Positions 11,880 to 18,331 of a stretch of 20,461 nucleotides of DNA are shown here, piece after piece; the stretch's first letter is position 1; each line of letters opens with the position of its first letter. Source of the stretch: a virus; IMG/VR virus record IMGVR_UViG_3300042465_004991, positions 1-20,461 of that record, one strand, 5' to 3'. The notes under the pieces were generated by a model that saw only the letters and a program-made list of their open reading frames with translations, was not told the origin of the DNA and searched no databases. Made by a program: the position numbers and the translations under genes.

Positions 11880-13415
11880 TCACGCCGCCAACTTGATCTG
11901 GGTGAACACGGCCTCACCCAACTGGCTGATATTTCTGATGGTGATGGCCTGGGAATAGATGTCGCTCACGCTGCACCCGATACCCACGCCGATCACGGTC
12001 ACGCCCAGTGCCTTGGCAGACTGGCACAGGCCACGGACATCATCGATGAACCCACGGCCATCAGTCAGCACGAAGATCACACGGCGGCGCTCAGGACGGG
12101 CGAGCAGGGATTCCAGGGCCAAACGCACAGCGCCCCGGTCATTCGTGCCACCACCGGAACCCACGCGACTCAGGACATCACGCACCTTGCTGCGGTTGGT
12201 GGTCCAGGGCAGGGCAACAGAGGCCGAGGAACCGAAGGTGATCAACTGCACCTGAACCTCGGCGTTGATCAGGGAATCTGCCAGGGCATAGGCCACTGAG
12301 CAGGCATCACCCAGGGCACCGCACATTGAACCCGAGCGGTCGATCAGGATGGACACCGCACTGTCGATGCCATCAACATCATCACGGCGTTGGAACAGGC
12401 GGTCATCACCCCGGTGCAGGGATCGCACATTGAGGGAACCGGAGCGGCGACCCGGTGTAAACAGGGTATGCCCGGAGTTGTCGAACAGGCGGCGCACCTC
12501 ATAGCGAAGCCGCGCAGGCACATTGATCGAGATGTCGTAGACCGAATGGCGGTACAGGTGCATACCGTCCTGGGATACATCATCATCAGCAGAATTGCCG
12601 CCGCCCATCTCGGGGCTCACGCCGACAGAGGGCTCGACCTCGGTGGAGTCCATCGAGGCTGATGCTTTCTGTGCGTTGCCAACATCCTGGCCGCTCGATC
12701 CCTGGCCATCGCCCTGGCCTTGATCGCCCTGGTCACCCTGTTCACCCTGGCCATCATTGGACGGGTTGCTTTGGTTCTCGATGTTCTTCAGTTGGTCGAA
12801 CACCCACTGGGCGATGCTCAAGGTGTCGTGGGAATTGTCGGCAGCATCGATGCGGCGCGAGGCTTCCGCGAAGATAGGTTCCAGGCCATTGGCCAGGGGC
12901 ACAGGCTTGGCGTAGCGGCGACCATAGATCGCCAGGGCGAAGGGATACTGGCGGGGGTCTGCCCAGTCGGTGACCTGGGCCAGGGCTTCCTCCACCATCT
13001 GCCCGACAAGGTTGGTCAGCACCGACTCGATGTTGCCCGTCACCCGGTTGGCAATGCCACGGCGCTCGATCCAAATGTCCTCGACCGCATTGTGTAAACG
13101 GTCGATGTACGGGGCGCCGGAGCGGGGGCCAAAGTCGGTGTACATCAGGTGCAGCGCCTCATGCAGCACGAACCCCACATACCGGACAAACAGGGCACGG
13201 GATACCTTGGCCTCATCCTTCACAGCAGCCAACTTCATATGGCCCCGTTCGTTTACACAGGCAGTGGGGATCGACTCCCAACTCACCTTCAACTGAACAT
13301 GGTCAGGCATCATGGGGCGCAGCGACTGGGCCAGGGTGGCAATGGCGCGGCGCAGTTCCCACCCATACACGAAGGGGCGGCGGGACAGTCCGACAATGAA
13401 TGAATCCTGGTGCAT
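11880..13415 (-). CDS. VWA-domain protein with N-terminal HExxH metallopeptidase-like domain
   Basis: A 511-residue protein. The N-terminal domain carries GFVLHEALHLMYTD with HEALH at 85-89, a zinc-peptidase-type HExxH, as in VWA-like predicted metallopeptidases. Residues about 213-247 are a Gly/Gln-rich linker. The C-terminal VWA domain (about 353-505) keeps the full MIDAS: DRSGS (359-363), Thr in GGGTND (424) and LTDGRG (D452). Such VWA proteins commonly partner MoxR-type ATPases; one lies directly upstream. Start ATG 13415 follows AGGAG, with its own predicted promoter. Whether the peptidase site is active is not known. Confidence 0.8.
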   Translation of the reverse strand: MHQDSFIVGLSRRPFVYGWELRRAIATLAQSLRPMMPDHVQLKVSWESIPTACVNERGHMKLAAVKDEAKVSRALFVRYVGFVLHEALHLMYTDFGPRSGAPYIDRLHNAVEDIWIERRGIANRVTGNIESVLTNLVGQMVEEALAQVTDWADPRQYPFALAIYGRRYAKPVPLANGLEPIFAEASRRIDAADNSHDTLSIAQWVFDQLKNIENQSNPSNDGQGEQGDQGDQGQGDGQGSSGQDVGNAQKASASMDSTEVEPSVGVSPEMGGGNSADDDVSQDGMHLYRHSVYDISINVPARLRYEVRRLFDNSGHTLFTPGRRSGSLNVRSLHRGDDRLFQRRDDVDGIDSAVSILIDRSGSMCGALGDACSVAYALADSLINAEVQVQLITFGSSASVALPWTTNRSKVRDVLSRVGSGGGTNDRGAVRLALESLLARPERRRVIFVLTDGRGFIDDVRGLCQSAKALGVTVIGVGIGCSVSDIYSQAITIRNISQLGEAVFTQIKLAA

Positions 13416-13439
13416 CTCGATCTCCTGTTGGTGCGAACA

Positions 13440-13469
13440 ATTGTACCGTGCGGGGTGCTAGTGCGTCAA
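13440..13469 (-). promoter_or_regulatory. Promoter before the VWA gene with overlapping dyads
   Basis: On the minus strand TTGACG (13469-13464), an 18-bp spacer and TACAAT (13445-13440), starting transcription near 13433. The spacer contains GTGCTAGTGC (13455-13464), and a hyphenated repeat GCGGGGTG-N12-CACCCCGC (13450-13477) overlaps it, which suggests repressor control separate from the MoxR gene. Confidence 0.6.
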
Positions 13470-13483
13470 CACCCCGCCCACTA

Positions 13484-14926
13484 TCACAGTGCAGCCTGCA
13501 ACTCAGCCTCATTCACCTCGGCGGTGAAGATAGCCTCGATGGCAAGGGTGGACTCGGCGGGTTGGGACGCTGCCACGGTCAAGTCCCAGGCGCGGCGCAC
13601 CCCGAGGGTGGGCATGGCGCGAACCCAGGCCATGACCTGACGGATCGAGGGCGCATCGATCACCTCACCCGTCTGCACCTTGGCACGGGCGGTGGTGACC
13701 ACCCGCATGGCCAGGGTTGCCAGGGCGGGGTTGCAGCCAGTGTGCTTGACCACCGCCTCGATCTCGCGCTCCAGGGGCAGGAAGGTGAAGGGCACCTTCA
13801 GTGCGAAGCGGTCGAGCAGGGCAGGGTTCATCACCCGGGTGCCCACATAGCGGCCCGAGGTATCGCCGTTCCCGCCAGTGTTGTCAGCCACAAAGCACAG
13901 GGCACCAGGGGCAGCAGCCCACACTGCGCCGCCGATGTTTACACGGCCATTTGGTTCGAGCAGGCCGTTGAGGTAGGCCAGTTCGCCAGGGTCACAGTTG
14001 GTGATCTCATCACAGAGGGTGATCGAGCCCGGGGTCGAGCAGAATGACCGCAGGAAGGGGCCAGGGACAAACCCAGTCGAGCCACTGGTCAGACCTTGGG
14101 CACCGATGAACTCTTCCACGGTGGTGAACTTGTGGAAGTTGATGCGTGTAAACGCACGGCCAGTACGGGCGGCGAACTGTCGGGCGGTCTCGGTCTTTCC
14201 GGTGCCCTTCTCGCCACCCATCCACACATTGGCGCGGATAGCCTGGGCGGTGATCAGGGGCGCGAGGTTGGCCTCAGTCCAAATGAAGGTCTCATCGATG
14301 GCGGGTGCATCAGGGTGACCCCACAGATCAACCATGATGGGGTTGCCACGGGTATCCCGGACATCGACCCCAAACACAGCCCAGGCGGTGTCCTGGCCAA
14401 CAGGGGCAGCACTGGCAGCGACAACAGCGGCCTGGGCTTGATTGGCCTCGGCAGCGGCTTTGATGGGGCCGAATGCTTCTGCCACCTGCTTGGCGATGGC
14501 GCGTTCCACTGCGGCCTTCTGCCCCTTGGTGCTGACCACAGCGGCCAACTCGCCCTGGGTCTTGGTCAGGGTCTCGGACAGTCCGGCCACACTGGCCTTC
14601 AGGGTCTGCACCTGGGCGGTGAGGGTATCGGACTGGGTCTTGGCCTCCAGTGCCACCGCCTCGGCACGGCCTGCGGCAGCAGCCACCGCAGTGTCCACGG
14701 TAGGGGCAGAGGGTGCCGCCTGGGAGCGGCCAACCGGATTGCCCAGGCCACGGTAGGACTGCACATTGCCCAGGGTGGTGCGGTGCGCCACGATTTCATC
14801 GCGCAGGGCGGCGATGCACTGGGCCTTGGTCATGGCCATCGGGTTGATCCCCACGCCGAGTGCGGCGGCGTACAGGTCGGGGCCGTTCATCTTGCTGAGT
14901 TCGATGGTGATCTGTGCAGCGTTCAT
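13484..14926 (-). CDS. MoxR/CobS-like AAA+ ATPase
   Basis: A 480-residue ATPase. The first 180 residues are Ala-rich and coiled-coil-like (about 80-175). The AAA+ core follows: Walker A GGEKGTGKT (237-245), Walker B SITLCDE (301-307), a sensor VADNT near 350 and an arginine in ALLDRF. The substrate-loop shape (GFVPGPFLRSF) and the adjacent VWA gene fit the MoxR/CobS group, which remodels proteins or inserts cofactors together with a VWA partner. The leader is AGGAGATTTAAACAATG. The gene contains GTTTACAC in two different frames (V-N and F-T). Confidence 0.85.
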   Translation of the reverse strand: MNAAQITIELSKMNGPDLYAAALGVGINPMAMTKAQCIAALRDEIVAHRTTLGNVQSYRGLGNPVGRSQAAPSAPTVDTAVAAAAGRAEAVALEAKTQSDTLTAQVQTLKASVAGLSETLTKTQGELAAVVSTKGQKAAVERAIAKQVAEAFGPIKAAAEANQAQAAVVAASAAPVGQDTAWAVFGVDVRDTRGNPIMVDLWGHPDAPAIDETFIWTEANLAPLITAQAIRANVWMGGEKGTGKTETARQFAARTGRAFTRINFHKFTTVEEFIGAQGLTSGSTGFVPGPFLRSFCSTPGSITLCDEITNCDPGELAYLNGLLEPNGRVNIGGAVWAAAPGALCFVADNTGGNGDTSGRYVGTRVMNPALLDRFALKVPFTFLPLEREIEAVVKHTGCNPALATLAMRVVTTARAKVQTGEVIDAPSIRQVMAWVRAMPTLGVRRAWDLTVAASQPAESTLAIEAIFTAEVNEAELQAAL

Positions 14927-14958
14927 TGTTTAAATCTCCTATGGAAGGGGTACTATCT

Positions 14959-15552
14959 TCAGGCGAGAACCATCTTGGTGTTGTCGAGGGAACAGACCGG
15001 GAGACCCTTGTCTGCCCATACCTTGGTCAGCCGGATGGTGTAGCCGCAGCAGGGGCACACAGCCTTGAGCAGGCGGGTGGTTTGCTTCTTGGCCTGCCCC
15101 ATCTTCAGGTGGGCATGAGGGTAGGTGCCCAGGCCATCGATGATCGACTGATAGGCCGCATCGAAGCCGGGGGCGTGGACGGTGGCCTTCCACCCCTTGG
15201 AACTGCCAGGGGCCAGGAACACCGCAGAGGCGGCGGTCTGAAAGGTGATGCCGTGATTCATGCACCCCGGCAGGGTATGCACCAACTCATGGATCAGCAC
15301 TTGCATCACCTCGCGGGGATCGTCCAGGACGGGGGAGACCATCACCTCATAGTGCTGATCAGCAGAGGCAGCAGAGGCGAAGCACTGGCCAACAGCGCCG
15401 GAGCGGGAGGCGGTGGAAGGGAAGCCGCAGGTCACCCGGATTTTGTCGGTCAACTTGTGACCCACGGCATCGAACAGGGGACGCACCTCATCGATGGCGG
15501 CGAGCAGCCACTCTTCGCGGGTGGGGAACAGGGGGGCGGTGGTGGTGTTCAT
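14959..15552 (-). CDS. SprT-like zinc metallopeptidase
   Basis: A 197-residue predicted protease. VLIHELVHTLPGCMNHGITF (about 86-104) supplies HELVH with a third histidine at 100, the SprT arrangement. The C-terminus has a zinc ribbon: C166, C168/C169 and C187 around CPCCGYTIRL. Eukaryotic Spartan relatives cut proteins crosslinked to DNA; bacterial SprT roles are poorly known. It is transcribed just before the MoxR-like gene (32-bp gap), with AGGAG before ATG 15552. Confidence 0.85.
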   Translation of the reverse strand: MNTTTAPLFPTREEWLLAAIDEVRPLFDAVGHKLTDKIRVTCGFPSTASRSGAVGQCFASAASADQHYEVMVSPVLDDPREVMQVLIHELVHTLPGCMNHGITFQTAASAVFLAPGSSKGWKATVHAPGFDAAYQSIIDGLGTYPHAHLKMGQAKKQTTRLLKAVCPCCGYTIRLTKVWADKGLPVCSLDNTKMVLA

Positions 15553-15589
15553 CTCAATCTCCTGGGGGTTTGTGCAAACAGTGGGGTGA

Positions 15590-15628
15590 ATTGTCGGGCT
15601 AGTGCTTGCGTTTGAACAGTGCTAGTCC
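15590..15628 (-). promoter_or_regulatory. Possible promoter with two CTAG-centred dyads before the SprT gene
   Basis: Minus-strand GACAAT (15595-15590) may be a -10; the upstream TTCAAA (15616-15611) is spaced 15 bp, rather short. GGGCTAGTGC (15596-15605) and GTGCTAGTCC (15619-15628) have centres 23 bp apart, about two turns, flanking the would-be -35. Promoter strength is doubtful, but the paired dyads look like operators. Confidence 0.4.
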
Positions 15629-15647
15629 CTACAGATTGGTCGGGTAT

Positions 15648-15818
15648 TCAGTACAGGGTGGGGGGCTCACGGCCCCACTCGCGGATGTAGGCAAGGCGGT
15701 AGGCATCGCGCTTGGCCTTGGCCTCGCGCTTCTGACGGCGGTCTTCCATGAAGATCAGGAACAGACCGAATGCCAGGACGGCGGCGGCGATGGACAGTCG
15801 AAGGTAGAACGGGTGCAT
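15648..15818 (-). CDS. Small membrane protein with basic tail (56 aa)
   Basis: A 56-residue protein: MHPFYLRLS, a hydrophobic helix (about 9-24), then a strongly basic helical part (EDRRQKREAKAKRDAYRLAY) and a short tail. AGGAG lies seven bases before the ATG. It is probably an inner-membrane protein with a cytoplasmic basic tail that could touch nucleic acid. Not recognised. Confidence 0.6.
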   Translation of the reverse strand: MHPFYLRLSIAAAVLAFGLFLIFMEDRRQKREAKAKRDAYRLAYIREWGREPPTLY

Positions 15819-15842
15819 GGTGGGTCTCCTGATTTAAACGGT

Positions 15843-16013
15843 TCAGTCCTTGTAGATGGCGAGCCAGACCAAGGCTTCCCTGCGGGTGGCGCACTCGCGC
15901 ACGGTGCGGTCGCCCACCTTGACCACCCACTCGATGAGCGGGGTGGTGCGGTGGTTATAGGTCTCGCGCCTGTACAGCGCGGCCTTGCCAAGGGTCTGTT
16001 TGAGTTCGATCAC
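15843..16013 (-). CDS. Hypothetical small basic protein
   Basis: A 56-residue protein with a strand-rich middle (PLIEWVVKVGDRTVREC) and a C-terminal helix (TRREALVWLAIYKD). GTG 16013 is chosen because GGAG lies seven bases upstream; TTG 16028 also opens the frame. Function unknown. Follows the 58-residue gene closely. Confidence 0.55.
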   Translation of the reverse strand: MIELKQTLGKAALYRRETYNHRTTPLIEWVVKVGDRTVRECATRREALVWLAIYKD

Positions 16014-16024
16014 GGGGCCACTCC

Positions 16025-16201
16025 TCAAAGGTTGTCGATGATGGTCAGGACTGTGTAAACGCGAACCCCGCGCCGGGCCAGTCGCCTCGCGTCATGGGTG
16101 ATGCCAACCTTGGCACCCTTCAGGGTTTTGTATTGCTTATCCGTCTCGGCCCACAGGTAGCCGAGGCGGTTGCGGATCAGGGTCACGGACTGGGTTTTCA
16201 C
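16025..16201 (-). CDS. Hypothetical small basic protein (58 aa)
   Basis: A 58-residue basic protein (MKTQSVTLIRNRLGYLWAE...LARRGVRVYTVLTIIDNL) of unknown function. GTG 16201 has AGGAG seven bases upstream. Codons GTT TAC ACA (V-Y-T) carry a GTTTACAC copy (16053-16060). The stop lies just beyond the start region of the next gene, as in the rest of this operon. Confidence 0.55.
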   Translation of the reverse strand: MKTQSVTLIRNRLGYLWAETDKQYKTLKGAKVGITHDARRLARRGVRVYTVLTIIDNL

Positions 16202-16225
16202 AGGGGGCTCCTGGGTTGGTGCGGG

Positions 16226-16264
16226 GATCGCACTGGTCTGCCGCCGGGACAGACCGCTGCGATC
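16226..16264. repeat. Inverted repeat between small genes
   Basis: GATCGCA-CT-GGTCTG (16226-16240), a 9-base loop, then CAGACC-GC-TGCGATC (16250-16264): 13 base pairs around one 2x2 mismatch. It lies in the only longer gap (16202-16279) of this operon and could act as a processing hairpin or weak terminator; no T-run follows on either strand. Confidence 0.6.
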
Positions 16265-16279
16265 AGCAGCGGGGGTCGG

Positions 16280-16489
16280 TCAGAGGCTTCTGCCACCACC
16301 CTCCCCAGTGACAAGTTCGAACAGGCCGAATGCATCTTTGTAGTAAATCTCGACCTTGCGGGGGGCCTCGAAGTCGGTCGAGGGACGCTCGGCTATCTGA
16401 CGCAGGGCATCCTTCTTGGTGCGGGCCACTATGTTGTAGGCAGGGTGGTCATCGGATTGCTCTGCGATCCATACGGTGAGTTTTGCCAT
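16280..16489 (-). CDS. Hypothetical small protein
   Basis: A 69-residue protein with a compact alpha/beta look: MAKLTVWIAEQSDD, a helix TKKDALRQIAE, then KVEIYYKDAFGLFELVTGE. This resembles small phage proteins of unknown role. AGGAG lies seven bases before ATG 16489. Confidence 0.65.
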   Translation of the reverse strand: MAKLTVWIAEQSDDHPAYNIVARTKKDALRQIAERPSTDFEAPRKVEIYYKDAFGLFELVTGEGGGRSL

Positions 16490-16506
16490 GTTGGTCTCCT
16501 GGGTGA

Positions 16507-16710
16507 TTAAACGGATTCGATGGTGATTGCGGACTCGATGGCGTCTATTGCTGCCTGGACTCGGCGCGACTGGCGGTCGATGATGGCCTTGACCACTTCA
16601 GACTGGCCGTGCTTCCGAAGGTCTTCAGCCAGTTGATGTTGGCGATCCCAAAGGGCGATCAGGGTCTCCTGGGCGATTCCCAGGTCGAGGGTGATAGTGG
16701 CTTGGGTCAT
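16507..16710 (-). CDS. Hypothetical small helical protein
   Basis: A 67-residue mainly helical protein (MTQATITLDLGIAQETLIALWDRQHQLAED...). It is the first gene of the leftward operon that begins at the origin-like region. ATG 16710 has AGGAG eight bases upstream; the frame extends to 16764 but the added residues overlap the promoter. Not recognised. Confidence 0.65.
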   Translation of the reverse strand: MTQATITLDLGIAQETLIALWDRQHQLAEDLRKHGQSEVVKAIIDRQSRRVQAAIDAIESAITIESV

Positions 16711-16754
16711 GGTCTTGGCTCCTGGTTGTGCAGCACCGTGCTGCGATGGATCGA

Positions 16755-16784
16755 AGTATTGCACTAGTCCAACCGTTTACACAA
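16755..16784 (-). promoter_or_regulatory. Possible leftward promoter beside the origin
   Basis: Minus-strand AATACT (16760-16755) with TTGTGT (16784-16779) 18 bp upstream is a weak sigma70-like pair. The spacer holds GCACTAGTCC (16761-16770), and the -35 overlaps a GTTTACAC copy (16775-16782). Weak hexamers suggest an activator is needed; confidence rests mainly on position. Confidence 0.35.
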
Positions 16785-16891
16785 GTGCCAGTGGCACTAT
16801 CGCTTACCCTGATGGGTATTTATCCAGTACTGGACGGATATACAGCCGGGGGGTCGGGCTGAAGACATATCTATATAGTTGCCCTGCCGAA

Positions 16892-16909
16892 GGTTAGTAG
16901 GGACTAACC
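16892..16909. promoter_or_regulatory. GGTTAG-N6-CTAACC dyad, copy 1
   Basis: GGTTAGTAGGGACTAACC, an 18-bp dyad next to the first DnaA box. The same arms and spacing recur at 17037-17054. Probably a binding site for a dimeric phage or host protein. Confidence 0.65.
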
Positions 16910-17034
16910 AAATCTGTGGATAAGGCTGTGGATATGTGGGGATGGGGCTGTGGATAAGTGTCGGGTGGTGCCTTGGTATGGGTTGCCCTGAGATGTCCAG
17001 GGACTGCCACATTTGCACAGGTTATCCACAGGTT

Positions 17035-17056
17035 TTGGTTAGCAAGCACTAACCAA
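17035..17056. promoter_or_regulatory. GGTTAG-N6-CTAACC dyad, copy 2
   Basis: TTGGTTAG, six bases, CTAACCAA: an extended version of copy 1 with 8-bp arms, lying among the right-hand DnaA boxes. The two copies are 145 bp apart and bracket the centre of the origin-like region. Confidence 0.65.
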
Positions 17057-17107
17057 GTTGTCCACAGGCTTGTCCACAGGTTATCCCCAGAGTTATCCAC
17101 AGATGGG

Positions 17108-17137
17108 TTGACGGCGGGGGCGTTTACACCGCAGAAT
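17108..17137 (+). promoter_or_regulatory. Possible rightward promoter for the packaging genes
   Basis: TTGACG (17108-17113), an 18-bp spacer and CAGAAT (17132-17137). The spacer contains GTTTACAC (17122-17129). The small terminase gene starts about 55 bases downstream of the predicted start site. Confidence 0.45.
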
Positions 17138-17196
17138 GCGAACAGGCTGGACGCCCATACAGTATGGGGTTCTGTACAGGTGGAAGGGGTGAGACC

Positions 17197-17853
17197 GTGA
17201 CAAGGGTACTGAGGGAAGACTACGAGCGGCTGCTTGATGAGGCCGGAGATGATGCCGAGAGGGAAGTTGACGAGGCTGCCCTCGAAGAGACTATCGCGGC
17301 GCGGCTCGCAGCACTAGCAGAGGACGGCCAGGACATAGGCGAAGCCGAACAGGCAGCGGTTACCGCAGAAGGGCCATCACTGCGTCCCGATGGTCAGGTG
17401 GTAGGAATAGCAGAAGGAAAGAGCAGACCACTCACCAAAGCACAGATAGCCTTTGCCCAGGGAGTGATAGAGGGGAAGAGCAGAGTCCAGGCATACCGGG
17501 ATGCCTACAACAACACCACCGCCCAAACATCAACCATCGGAGCAGCAGCCACAAGGCTGATGAAAGACCCACGCATCAAACGCATGGTCGAAGCAGGATG
17601 GGAAGAGACCCAGGAAGCACTGGCTGATGACATACAGGCCACGAGAAGGTATGTGGGACGCGCACTGGTGGCATTGAGCAGAGGCGGGAAGCAGGAAGGC
17701 ACTCGCCTGCGTGCCCTAGAACTCCTGGGCAGAACCGCAGGGATGTTCCGTGACGCACAGGAACAGAAGCAGGCACCAGTCACCGCAGAGCAACTACGCA
17801 AGGAACTCGCGGGACACCTGCGCCTCCTCAGCACTGTGCAGAAGAAGGCATGA
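17197..17853 (+). CDS. terS: Terminase small subunit
   Basis: A 218-residue protein likely to recognise phage DNA for packaging. The first 60 residues are very acidic. Residues about 80-130 (LTKAQIAFAQGVIEGKSRVQ, then AYRDAY, AAATRLMKDPRIKRMVE) match the helix-turn-helix of the Terminase_2 group. The C-terminal half is helical and probably oligomerises and contacts TerL. GTG 17197 has AAGGGG upstream; ATG 17164 in frame lacks a ribosome site. Unlike most phages, two small genes and a 307-bp gap separate it from the large subunit. Confidence 0.75.
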   Translation: MTRVLREDYERLLDEAGDDAEREVDEAALEETIAARLAALAEDGQDIGEAEQAAVTAEGPSLRPDGQVVGIAEGKSRPLTKAQIAFAQGVIEGKSRVQAYRDAYNNTTAQTSTIGAAATRLMKDPRIKRMVEAGWEETQEALADDIQATRRYVGRALVALSRGGKQEGTRLRALELLGRTAGMFRDAQEQKQAPVTAEQLRKELAGHLRLLSTVQKKA

Positions 17854-18160
17854 CGCGAGAGAGGGGGTACTGGTCTCGGAGAGCAAGCACTGGCGCGGGT
17901 TGCAGCGTGGTGCGTGTGCGGCCTGTGTAAACGCCTGGGCTCCCCGTGCAAACGCATGGGCCTGGGTGCGCGACCCCACCGTGGTGGCACCCCCCGCTGT
18001 GTGCAAGTGACCACCCTCCGCTCGTATACGCTCAAATCCACTCTCGCAAATACCTCCCCACAGAAACCCCCCCTTGTCACGCCAAAAGCCCACCCCCCGG
18101 GGGGTATATAAATTTTGGAAAAGAGTTTACACGAACGAGTGTTTCTGTTTAAATCCTACC
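17854..18160. other. Non-coding gap between TerS and the TerL operon
   Basis: No credible gene. It contains GTGTAAAC (17925-17932), GTTTACAC (18125-18132), GTTTAAAT (18147-18154), C-rich tracts and the palindrome CCCCCCGGGGGG (18093-18104) followed at once by TATATAAATTTT (18105-18116). The last element could be the -10 region of a late promoter; no -35 is seen, so a phage activator may be needed. A packaging recognition site here is possible but only by position. Confidence 0.5.
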
Positions 18161-18331
18161 ATGCTCAAAGACTACGCGTACCCCACGATGAAGGCAGAAC
18201 GTGCTTTGAAGGACTTGCACGACGCTGTGTTGGATAAGGATTTGGAGAAGGCTCTGGAGAAGTCCAAAGACGCTGCGAAGTGGATTTGGGAGATTCAGGA
18301 GGCTTTGGTTGAGATGAAGGGTAAGGGATGA
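18161..18331 (+). CDS. Small helical protein (56 aa)
   Basis: A 56-residue charged helical protein (MLKDYAYPTMKAERALKDLH...) of unknown function. No Shine-Dalgarno is visible before the ATG, so it may rely on an AU-rich leader. Codon use changes here (more GCT, TTG, GAG/AAG) compared with TerS. Its stop overlaps the next gene as ATGA. Confidence 0.55.
   Translation: MLKDYAYPTMKAERALKDLHDAVLDKDLEKALEKSKDAAKWIWEIQEALVEMKGKG

Larger units (their letters stand above)
16892..17101. other. Origin-like region with DnaA boxes
   Basis: Four perfect DnaA boxes: TGTGGATAA at 16915-16923 and 16949-16957 (minus orientation), TTATCCACA at 17022-17030 and 17093-17101 (plus). One-mismatch boxes lie at 16927-16935, 17058-17066, 17070-17078 and 17081-17089. 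Left boxes all face one way and right boxes the other. An AT-rich stretch (16865-16879) lies just outside and could unwind. Divergent operons leave from either side. Together this strongly suggests a DnaA-responsive replication origin, unusual for a phage with its own primase-helicase. Confidence 0.75.
93..18132. repeat. Dispersed octamer GTTTACAC/GTGTAAAC (15 copies)
   Basis: Plus-strand GTTTACAC starts at 3786, 11628, 13251, 13937, 16775, 17122 and 18125; GTGTAAAC starts at 93, 10424, 10472, 12455, 13092, 14146, 16053 and 17925. Copies lie in genes, at gene junctions and in non-coding DNA. Near relatives are GTTTACAT (3286, 5161, 10994), GTTTAAAT/ATTTAAAC (46, 4987, 6939, 10205, 10282, 10320, 11853, 14928, 15832, 18147) and GTTTAAAC (7074). 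Three copies extend to TGCGTGTAAACGC. Thirteen of the 15 lie between 10424 and 18132. Confidence 0.85.

Noticed and set aside
14096-15043. Long plus-strand open frame of 315 codons opposite the MoxR and SprT genes
   Set aside because: Antisense to two genes with clear catalytic motifs; its product is low-complexity Gly/His/Leu, as expected from a shadow of GC-rich coding DNA.
17148-17163. CTGGACGCCCATACAG as a possible LexA (SOS) box upstream of TerS
   Set aside because: The left half is CTGG rather than CTGT and the centre is GC-rich, unlike known SOS boxes.
17310-17317. CACTAGCA inside TerS as another CTAG operator
   Set aside because: It lies in coding DNA without dyad symmetry beyond CTAG and without a promoter nearby.
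17505-18080. Minus-strand open frame of 191 codons
   Set aside because: Antisense to the TerS helix-turn-helix part; Arg/Pro/Ser-rich composition typical of a shadow frame.
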